Assembly (NCBI GenBank): GCA_023475715.1
Contig: JAMCVO010000484.1
Span: 1-11,002 of the forward strand
Source: Actinomycetota bacterium
GTDB lineage: Bacteria > Actinomycetota > Humimicrobiia > Humimicrobiales > Humimicrobiaceae
Length of the DNA stretch: 11,002 bases
Direction: 5' to 3'
In this document: positions 5,997-11,002 of the stretch, in pieces
How positions within the stretch are numbered: position 1 is the first letter of the stretch
Layout of the letters: each line of letters opens with the position of its first letter
Position numbers and translations under genes: made by a program
The notes under the pieces: generated by a model
Told to the model about the DNA's origin: nothing
The model's input: the letters and a program-made list of their open reading frames with translations, nothing else
Database searches by the model: none

Positions 5997-8039
5997 ATGG
6001 AAAAAAACATAAAGAAAACAATCACTGATAATAAACACGGGAACAAAAAAGAGCTGAATCAAGGTTTTTTAAAGAAATTTTTCTCTAAATTGAACAAGAA
6101 AAATCTGTGGTTTTGGTTTCTACCTCCTCTTCTGATTGCTACCTTATTATATTTTTTCATTTTTAAGGATTTACCCTCACCTCAAAAACTGAATAACTAT
6201 CAGAACACGCCGCAATCGACCCAAATTTTAGACAGAAACGGTAAACCTTTATATAACATATATACCGAGCAGAACAGAACAGTGGTACCGCTTTCCAAAA
6301 TGCCAAAATTACTAAAAGAAGCAACTATTGCTGTTGAAGACAAGGATTTTTATAAACATGGCGGTATTGATCCGATTGGTGGAATCGTGCGGGCTTTGAA
6401 GGAAATTGTTATTCATAGAAAGCTCCAGGGCGGTTCAACAATCACTCAACAGCTGATCAAATCTGCTCTTCTTACCAATGAAAGAACAATTCAGAGGAAA
6501 ATAAGAGAAATACTTTTGGCCTTCTGGGCAGAAAGACTTTATTCAAAAGATCAGATACTGGAGATGTACTTAAACCAGGTACCGTATGGCGGTACTGCCT
6601 GGGGAATACAAACTGCATCTCAAACATATTTCGGCAAGAATGTTTCTGATTTAACTCTTGCTGAATCTGCATTACTCGCCGGACTTCCTGCAGCTCCTAC
6701 CTATTACTCCCCTTTTGGGGCTCATCCCGAAGAGGCAGAAATCAGGAAAAACCAAGTTTTGGATGAAATGGTAAAAAACGGAAAAATTACCCAAGAAGAT
6801 GCTACCAACGCTAAAGAGGAAAAGATAACCTTTGCCGCACAAACAACCCCTATTAAAGCTCCTCATTTTGTCATGTATGTTAAGGAATTACTGGAACAAA
6901 AATATGGGCTTAAAAAAGTTGAGAGAGGTGGTTTAAGGATAATCACCTCGCTGGATTTGGAATTGGAGCAAAAAATAGAAGACATATTAACAAAACAACT
7001 TGATGAGCTTAAAAGTCTATCGGTCGGTAACGGGGCAGTCGTTGTAACAAACCCAAAAACAGGAGAAATCTTGTCAATGATCGGGTCAAAAAATTACTTT
7101 GATGATAAAAATTCAGGAAATTTCAACGTAACTACTTCCCTAAGACAGCCGGGTTCATCAATCAAAGCAGTTACATACACTGCTGCGCTTGAAAATGGTT
7201 TTACTGCAGCATCAATAATTGAGGATACACCGGTATCATACCCTCTACCAAATCAACTACCGTATACACCGGTAAATTATGACGGCAGATTTCATGGAAG
7301 AGTATCTTTGAGGAAAGCCTTTGCCAATTCATATAATATTCCGGCAGTTAAAGTCTTAAATAAAATCGGTCTGGATAAAATGATCTCTTACGGCAGAAGT
7401 ATGGGTATACAAAGCTGGAATGACACTTCAAGATTCGGATTATCTCTAACATTAGGAGCCGGTGAAGTTACGATGCTGGATATGGCCAGAGTTTACGGGA
7501 CTCTTGCCAATTATGGAAAAACTCATCCTTTAATCCCGATATTAAGCATTTCTTCGTATGAAGGACAAGTTCTTGAAGAAACGAAAAATGTAACCGGCAC
7601 CCAGGTCGTTAAACCGGAAACTGCCTATATTGTTTCCAATATACTTTCAGATAATGAGACTAGGTCTGATGCTTTTGGCCGGAATTCAAAACTGGAAATT
7701 CCCGGCAAAACAGTGGCGGTTAAAACCGGAACATCAAACGATAAACGGGATAACTGGACCATTGGTTATACTCCCTCATATGTTGTCACTGTCTGGGTTG
7801 GCAACAATGACAATTCACCCATGAATCCCGTATTAACATCCGGCATAACCGGAGCAACACCTATTTGGAATGAGGTTATTAATGAGTTGTTGGCAGGCAA
7901 AAATGATGAACCATTTGCTACTCCTTCAGGTATTATCTCCTTACCGTGTTATGGAAGAAAAGAATATTTTATAACCGGAACTCAACCGCAAGGCGGATGC
8001 CCGACTATTCCTCCGGAAACCCCTACCCCTACTCCCTGA
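5997..8039 (+). CDS. Class A penicillin-binding protein (PBP1A family, bifunctional)
   Basis: A 680-residue bifunctional peptidoglycan synthase anchored by one helix near 37-57, with a basic cytoplasmic N-terminus and the rest outside. The GT51 glycosyltransferase domain (about 70-245) shows EDKDFYKHGGID at 114-125 with catalytic E114, LQGGSTITQQLIK at 143-155, RKIREILLAFWAERLYSKDQ at 167-186 and YLNQVPYGG at 191-199; it polymerises lipid II. The transpeptidase domain (about 340-640) has S387-S-I-K390, S445-Y-N447 and KTG at 576-578, and cross-links stem peptides. The C-terminus (about 640-680) is an extension with two cysteines (YG.C-type spacing around C654 and C669) and a TPTPTP end, which may form a disulfide and a wall-associated tail. 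Length is normal for the family. The gene diverges from the CvpA-CAP gene. Confidence 0.95.
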   Translation: MEKNIKKTITDNKHGNKKELNQGFLKKFFSKLNKKNLWFWFLPPLLIATLLYFFIFKDLPSPQKLNNYQNTPQSTQILDRNGKPLYNIYTEQNRTVVPLSKMPKLLKEATIAVEDKDFYKHGGIDPIGGIVRALKEIVIHRKLQGGSTITQQLIKSALLTNERTIQRKIREILLAFWAERLYSKDQILEMYLNQVPYGGTAWGIQTASQTYFGKNVSDLTLAESALLAGLPAAPTYYSPFGAHPEEAEIRKNQVLDEMVKNGKITQEDATNAKEEKITFAAQTTPIKAPHFVMYVKELLEQKYGLKKVERGGLRIITSLDLELEQKIEDILTKQLDELKSLSVGNGAVVVTNPKTGEILSMIGSKNYFDDKNSGNFNVTTSLRQPGSSIKAVTYTAALENGFTAASIIEDTPVSYPLPNQLPYTPVNYDGRFHGRVSLRKAFANSYNIPAVKVLNKIGLDKMISYGRSMGIQSWNDTSRFGLSLTLGAGEVTMLDMARVYGTLANYGKTHPLIPILSISSYEGQVLEETKNVTGTQVVKPETAYIVSNILSDNETRSDAFGRNSKLEIPGKTVAVKTGTSNDKRDNWTIGYTPSYVVTVWVGNNDNSPMNPVLTSGITGATPIWNEVINELLAGKNDEPFATPSGIISLPCYGRKEYFITGTQPQGGCPTIPPETPTPTP

Positions 8040-8207
8040 ATTTAGAATCCAGAATTAAGAATTTATTATTAACAGTTTATCTTTAAATAATATTAGGTAA
8101 ATGGATTACACAACTATAACTTCATTAGCACCTCCTTTTAATAAAACGTTTATGAAGAATTCAAAACGAATTACGAACTCGTCCGAGGCGCTTGGTGTCT
8201 AGCCCTT

Positions 8208-8257
8208 CCTAATTTTTGCTACTATGATTCGAATCATGGTAGCATACCTAAATTTTT
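8208..8257. repeat. Near-perfect palindrome flanked by direct repeats in the convergent gap
   Basis: Positions 8218-8243 form a 26-nt palindrome, GCTACTATGAT-TCGA-ATCATGGTAGC, with one non-Watson-Crick pair that is a U-G wobble in plus-strand RNA. CCTAATTTTT (8208-8217) and CCTAAATTTTT (8247-8257) flank it as direct repeats. It lies between the convergent PBP and YkuK-like genes, where a two-way terminator is expected, but the T-tract is 9 nt away on one strand and absent on the other. It could be a weak terminator or a small inserted palindromic element. The remaining gap (8040-8207) shows no convincing gene or RNA. Confidence 0.5.
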
Positions 8258-8267
8258 AAATCCCTTA

Positions 8268-8774
8268 CTAAGTATGGCGGTCGGCGATCTTACTGGCTCC
8301 GTATGAATCAGGTTTGGTTTTACAAATAAAGCCCGATCCCCTGATCATTCCTACTACTTCAGCTATCATTTCTCTTGTTTCGCCGAACTGACCGACATCA
8401 ACATGAATTTCCACATCATATTTGGTTATTCCGTCTTCTTTAACCAATTCCAGAAATTCAGACGCAGTAATAAGCGATAAAGATGCCTCCTCATATATAC
8501 GTTCACGTAATCTGGAAATTGAAAAATGGTTATTTTTGAGCCCGTTTTTCTTAATTTTTCTTTTCCAAAAATAAATCCCGCCTTTACCGATATTGTGTAC
8601 GACCAAGGCTGTAACAAAATCACAAATGCCTTCTTCTTTAGGCTGTGAATCGCTGCCAATTACAATTCTGAATTTATTTTTTGGCGTTGTACTCATATAC
8701 TTCAGGATATGCTTTCTTACCTCCTGAAGTGTTAATTTGCCATATGTAACACTTTGAAAAAATCCGTTTATCAT
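8268..8774 (-). CDS. YkuK-like RNase H-fold protein (DUF458 family)
   Basis: A 168-residue protein matching the YkuK/DUF458 family, predicted to have an RNase H-like fold; no experimental activity is established that I know of. Signature stretches are IGSDSQ at 39-44 (D42), a basic middle KRKIKKNG, RLRERIYEEASLS at 88-100 (E92/E95/E96), IHVDVGQFGETREM at 123-136 (D126) and the C-terminal PDSYGASKIADRHT at 155-168 (D156, D165), consistent with an acidic metal-binding centre. Length agrees with B. subtilis YkuK (about 170). The first ATG retains the N-terminal helix expected for the family; the next ATG at codon 27 would cut it off. No Shine-Dalgarno site is seen. It diverges from sppA across 103 bp and converges on the PBP gene. 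Confidence 0.88.
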   Translation of the reverse strand: MINGFFQSVTYGKLTLQEVRKHILKYMSTTPKNKFRIVIGSDSQPKEEGICDFVTALVVHNIGKGGIYFWKRKIKKNGLKNNHFSISRLRERIYEEASLSLITASEFLELVKEDGITKYDVEIHVDVGQFGETREMIAEVVGMIRGSGFICKTKPDSYGASKIADRHT

Positions 8775-8829
8775 AATATTTCGGTAATAGATGTTAATTT
8801 TACCACTTTCCTCTCGTTTTCTGCTTTTT

Positions 8830-8849
8830 TGACTCTTTTATTAAAGTCA
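8830..8849. promoter_or_regulatory. Short inverted repeat upstream of sppA
   Basis: TGACT (8830-8834) and AGTCA (8845-8849) are inverted arms 10 nt apart, just upstream of the sppA -10 and covering its -35 region, in the intergenic space shared with the divergent ykuK-like gene. An operator is possible, but 5-bp arms are weak evidence. Confidence 0.2.
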
Positions 8850-8858
8850 GCTGTTACC

Positions 8859-8864
8859 TATAAT
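8859..8864 (+). promoter_or_regulatory. -10 box of sppA
   Basis: Perfect TATAAT, 13 nt before the ATG at 8878. Initiation near 8871-8872 leaves about 6 nt of leader and no ribosome site. It also explains why the in-frame TTG at 8872 is an unlikely start. Confidence 0.45.
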
Positions 8865-8877
8865 TAATCTATTGAAT

Positions 8878-9894
8878 ATGGAAAAAGCCAACAATCCGTC
8901 TTTTTTTAACAGACACCTGGGCTGTATTATTGCCTCTTCGTCCTGTCTCGTTTTTATAGGTTTTCTTATCTTTGGATTTTTCGGATTCTTAATCTATATC
9001 GGCTCTCTCGGCAGTAAAATGGATTCCTCTGAACAGGAGGTATTATCTGGAACAGGCACGAATAAAATTGCGGTGGTGAATGTCGACGGAATTATTGTTG
9101 AGAGAGAACCAGCCGGAGGTCTGGATTCCTTATCAGGGACTTATGCTTCATCAAGAAGAATAAACAAGACATTAAAACAAATTAGCGAGGATAATGATGT
9201 TAAAGCGGTTATTTTAAAAGTAAACAGCCCTGGAGGATCGGCCGCTGCTTCAGAAGAAATCTATACCCAGCTAGTCAAACTGAAAAAAGATACAAATAAA
9301 AATATTGTCGCCTATTTTTCTGATACTGCCGCCTCAGGCGGTTATTATATCTCAATGGGAACAGATGAAATAATTGCTAACCCCCAAACGATAACAGGAT
9401 CTATCGGTGTTATCATCTCCTATTTAAATTTCAGCGAACTGGCTACGAAATACGGTATCTCAGAAGTTGTATACAAAAGCGGTGAATTTAAAGATATTGG
9501 AAACTCATTTAAAAAACCAACAAATGAAGAAGATAAAATAATGCAAAGTTTGATTGATGATGCTTATGATGTATTTGTAAATAAAGTCGCAACCGGCAGA
9601 AAAATGTCGGTTGCTGATGTGAAAAAAATTGCAGACGGTAGGGTTTTCAGTGCCAAATCAGCTAAAGAAGCAAATTTAATTGATAATATCGGTGATTTTG
9701 ATCTAGCTGTTTTGCGGGCTAAGAAGTTAGCAGGTATAACAGAAGCCAAGGTGGTGGAATACGGAAAACCAAGTTTTTGGGAATTAATGAAGGGAGCTAA
9801 ATTTCTGAATTTTAATTTAGAAGCTTTTCAAAGTTTAAATAATTATTTTGACTTAAAATTGTCTCCTAAATTATTATATCTTTACACTCCTTAA
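8878..9894 (+). CDS. sppA: Signal peptide peptidase SppA (peptidase S49)
   Basis: A 338-residue membrane-anchored serine protease that degrades cleaved signal peptides and other membrane peptides. Numbered from the ATG, a hydrophobic anchor lies at about 15-43; the S49 domain starts at KIAVVNVDGIIV. VNSPGGSAAASEEIY (115-129) leads to the nucleophile S153 in TAASGGYYIS. The general base is K205 in YKSGEFKDIGN, 52 residues further, the same spacing as the S147/K199 dyad of B. subtilis SppA. ITGSIGVI and the GRVFSAKSAKEANLIDNIG segment are also typical. It is the short (single-domain, Gram-positive/archaeal type) form. An in-frame TTG lies two codons upstream at 8872, but the ATG is preferred. 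The next gene begins 6 bp after the stop, so the two are probably cotranscribed. Confidence 0.94.
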   Translation: MEKANNPSFFNRHLGCIIASSSCLVFIGFLIFGFFGFLIYIGSLGSKMDSSEQEVLSGTGTNKIAVVNVDGIIVEREPAGGLDSLSGTYASSRRINKTLKQISEDNDVKAVILKVNSPGGSAAASEEIYTQLVKLKKDTNKNIVAYFSDTAASGGYYISMGTDEIIANPQTITGSIGVIISYLNFSELATKYGISEVVYKSGEFKDIGNSFKKPTNEEDKIMQSLIDDAYDVFVNKVATGRKMSVADVKKIADGRVFSAKSAKEANLIDNIGDFDLAVLRAKKLAGITEAKVVEYGKPSFWELMKGAKFLNFNLEAFQSLNNYFDLKLSPKLLYLYTP

Positions 9895-9900
9895 TTTTAA

Positions 9901-10497
9901 ATGTATAAAAAATTATTAATAGCAATACTCCTTTTTCTTTTCCCTCTATCAACAAACGCTCAAGGAGCTAGCGAAGAAAATGTTGTTGAGATTGCATCCG
10001 ACAACCCTACTCTTAATATAATAACCCCTTCTGTAAATGACCAAATTTTAGGAGAAACAGTGATTGTTAATTTTATTGTAAATGATTTTGATATCGTCAA
10101 TTTTACAAACAACAAGAAAAATCAGACAAATCAGGGACATTTGCATTTATATATAGATAACATGGAACAAATTGCCTCAAACAGCCAGGAGATAGTAAAA
10201 CCTACGTCAATTAAACTTGATAAGATGCCGGAGGGCAAACATACTTTAACTTTGGAGTTGGTTAATAATAACCACACTCCGCTGAAACCGGCTGTAATAC
10301 AAACCGTAAGTTTCACTACCAAGGCTGAAACTAAGATAGAAAATACCCCTCCCCAGCCTACAATCACGAAAGATATGGAGAAGATAAAGAAAGTACAGGG
10401 GATGGCTTCTATAACGACAACAATCAGTAATAGTTTAATTATTATTTTTGTTGTTTTAATCGGAGCTTACGTGATTTTTAAATTAAGAAATTCCTAG
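9901..10497 (+). CDS. Exported His-containing beta-domain protein with C-terminal membrane anchor (DUF4399-like)
   Basis: A 198-residue protein with a signal peptide (KK, hydrophobic 5-16, STNA at 17-20 with cleavage probable before Q21), an extracytoplasmic domain at about 35-140, a Pro/Lys linker, and a C-terminal helix at about 175-194 ending in KLRNS. The domain looks like a beta-sandwich: ITPSVNDQILG, TVIVNFIVNDF, GHLHLYID (H80, H82), LPEG-like MPEGKHTLTLEL (H114), and NNNHTPLKP (H125), then VIQTVSFTT. The GH.H..ID plus GKHTL...H pattern resembles DUF4399 domains, whose role is unknown to me; clustered histidines allow metal binding, but that is not shown. The ATG is 6 bp after the sppA stop with no Shine-Dalgarno site, so translation may be coupled. 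It converges on the 60-residue gene with only 6 bp between stops. Confidence 0.8.
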   Translation: MYKKLLIAILLFLFPLSTNAQGASEENVVEIASDNPTLNIITPSVNDQILGETVIVNFIVNDFDIVNFTNNKKNQTNQGHLHLYIDNMEQIASNSQEIVKPTSIKLDKMPEGKHTLTLELVNNNHTPLKPAVIQTVSFTTKAETKIENTPPQPTITKDMEKIKKVQGMASITTTISNSLIIIFVVLIGAYVIFKLRNS

Positions 10498-10503
10498 TAT
10501 TTG

Positions 10504-10686
10504 TTATTCCTCAAGTCTCAAATATACTCCGAATAAAGCAAAAATCGCAGCGATTAATAACCACTGGGTAGATGCCAACCAAATATCATTACCTAAATAA
10601 CCAACTCCGGCAAGAACTATGGCGGCGATTGAGGCAGCCATAAACACTCTGGGATATATCAATTTGTCTTTATTAGAAAAATTCAT
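10504..10686 (-). CDS. Small two-helix membrane protein, function unknown
   Basis: A 60-residue protein with two hydrophobic segments, about 15-31 and 36-54, a basic N-terminus (NKDKLIYPR) and an acidic LRLEE end. I do not recognise a family. Despite its size it looks real: it has the strongest ribosome site of the window, ideal spacing, and membrane-protein composition throughout. The helix-turn-helix arrangement would put both termini on the same side, probably the cytoplasm by the positive-inside rule. Its 3' end meets the 198-residue gene tail to tail with a 6-bp gap, so no terminator fits between them and the transcripts probably overlap. Upstream lie two strong palindromic structures. 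Confidence 0.7.
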   Translation of the reverse strand: MNFSNKDKLIYPRVFMAASIAAIVLAGVGYLGNDIWLASTQWLLIAAIFALFGVYLRLEE

Positions 10687-10691
10687 TAATA

Positions 10692-10702
10692 ATCACCGCC
10701 TT
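10692..10702 (-). promoter_or_regulatory. Strong Shine-Dalgarno site of the 60-residue gene
   Basis: AAGGCGGTGAT on the minus strand matches the full anti-Shine-Dalgarno complement AAGGAGGTGAT at 10 of 11 positions, 5 nt before the ATG. It fixes the start and argues that this small ORF is translated. It abuts the large palindrome directly. Confidence 0.8.
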
Positions 10703-10748
10703 CATTAGAAATTCTAGTCCGCCAGCTGGCGGACTAGAATTTCTTATG
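10703..10748. repeat. Large palindrome: 38-bp perfect, 46 bp with one mismatch
   Basis: Positions 10707-10744 are a perfect inverted repeat with no spacer, centred on TCCGCCAGCTGGCGGA. Outside it one T/T mismatch is followed by three further pairs, to 10703 and 10748. The GC-rich core flanked by AT-rich arms suggests a REP-like genomic repeat; similar GC-rich palindromes are, to my recollection, frequent in CPR genomes. No T-tract follows on either strand. It sits between a Shine-Dalgarno site on one side and another folded element on the other. Confidence 0.8.
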
Positions 10749-10813
10749 CCCCGTAAAAGCGACACCTCGACGCGAAGCTGTAAGCTTCGGGAGAGGGAAG
10801 CTATTTACTGGGG
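10749..10813. other. Folded GC-rich element adjoining the large palindrome
   Basis: An outer stem joins CCCC-GTAAA-AGC (10749-10760) to GCT-(A)-TTTAC-(T)-GGGG (10800-10813): 12 pairs with two single-base bulges. Inside is a perfect 7-bp hairpin with a 3-nt loop, CGAAGCT-GTA-AGCTTCG (10773-10789). The layered, bulged pairing resembles a structured RNA or a mobile-element end more than a simple terminator. No known riboswitch or ncRNA motif was recognised. The following stretch 10814-10895 holds nothing else I can support. Confidence 0.45.
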
Positions 10814-10895
10814 TAAATTTCATATTCATTTGTTTACTTAATGGGTTATTTCCAGTTTAATGAAAATCTCCTAATAATACAAACTTTTGTACAGG

Positions 10896-11002
10896 TCATA
10901 TACCTTTTGGACTTTTTATCTCCTTTCCTAGTATTGTTGCAGGTGTTTGGTCACCTAAACTTTCATGTATTCTATCATTATGATAAAAGTAGAGATATTC
11001 GT
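10896..11002 (-). mobile_element. 3' end of an integrase-core transposase (IS3/IS481-like), cut by the window edge
   Basis: On the minus strand, from codon 11000 to a TGA at 10898-10896, 34 residues are read, beginning EYLYFYHNDRIHESLG and continuing DQTPATIL. The YxxFYHNDRxHxSLG...TPA pattern is the C-terminal end of DDE (rve) transposases of the IS3/IS481 type, after the catalytic glutamate. The rest lies beyond 11002, so completeness is unknown. Just downstream of the stop, TACAAA-CT-TTTGTA (10878-10891) is a small inverted repeat that may lie near the element's terminal repeat; the exact boundary cannot be set without the other end. Confidence 0.8.

Noticed and set aside
8101..8202. A 33-codon plus-strand ORF beginning MDYTTITSLAPPF, with TAATAT ending 7 nt before its ATG.
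   Set aside because: Too short, with no family resemblance and no ribosome site; the promoter-like spacing alone is weak in AT-rich DNA. It is probably chance in the convergent gap.
8218..8248. GATTCGAATC looks like the T-arm of a tRNA.
   Set aside because: The surrounding bases form one simple palindrome; no 7-bp acceptor, D-arm or anticodon arm can be built on either strand.
8872..8877. TTG start for sppA two codons upstream of the ATG.
   Set aside because: The added residues carry no information, the ATG is the better codon, and no ribosome site favours the TTG.
10749..10813. Possible known riboswitch (T-box, TPP, glycine).
   Set aside because: None of the conserved core sequences I know for these classes is present; only the generic pairing is supported.
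1..11002. CRISPR array, rRNA, complete tRNA, toxin-antitoxin or phage-defence system.
   Set aside because: No regularly spaced repeats, no RNA gene signatures and no such protein families were found among the genes.

Overview
The window is an AT-rich bacterial chromosomal segment holding ten complete protein genes and the 3' end of a transposase. TGA is used as a normal stop (CvpA-CAP gene, class A PBP, transposase), so this is the standard bacterial code and not the TGA=Gly code of Gracilibacteria/SR1. Several things suggest a Candidate Phyla Radiation (Patescibacteria, possibly Microgenomates-like) bacterium: compact gene spacing, few Shine-Dalgarno sites, a Pro/Thr-rich tail on the PBP, a CvpA-CAP fusion, and GC-rich palindromes with a TCCGCCAGCTGGCGGA core in an AT-rich background. 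This placement is inference; no rRNA or ribosomal protein is present to confirm it.

Layout. Positions 44-4684 are a run of five minus-strand genes. In transcription order they are thioredoxin (trxA), thioredoxin reductase (trxB), an unrecognised multi-pass membrane protein, a TetA-like MFS efflux transporter and a short D,D-carboxypeptidase of the DacA type. A 244-bp leader region upstream of trxA holds a promoter, an operator-like palindrome and two hairpins. Next comes a minus-strand CvpA-CAP membrane protein (4929-5906), divergent from a plus-strand class A penicillin-binding protein (5997-8039). After a 228-bp convergent gap with a strong palindrome lies a minus-strand YkuK-like RNase H-fold protein (8268-8774). 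It is divergent from sppA (8878-9894), which is followed 6 bp later by an exported, C-terminally anchored His-containing protein (9901-10497). That gene converges on a 60-residue two-helix membrane protein (10504-10686), whose upstream region carries a 38-bp perfect palindrome and an adjoining folded GC-rich element. The window ends inside an integrase-core transposase (10896 to beyond 11002, minus).

How the genes fit together. Most products act at the cell envelope: peptidoglycan synthesis (class A PBP), peptidoglycan trimming (DacA type), an extracytoplasmic CAP domain, membrane peptide clearance (SppA), efflux, and an exported beta-sandwich-like protein. The thioredoxin pair supplies cytoplasmic thiol reduction. 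No complete novel multi-gene system is evident. The items most worth a second look are the folded palindromic elements at 10703-10813, the recurrent placement of -10 boxes 6-13 nt from start codons (possible leaderless mRNAs), the structured trxA leader, and a hairpin plus T-tract between a promoter and the MFS start.
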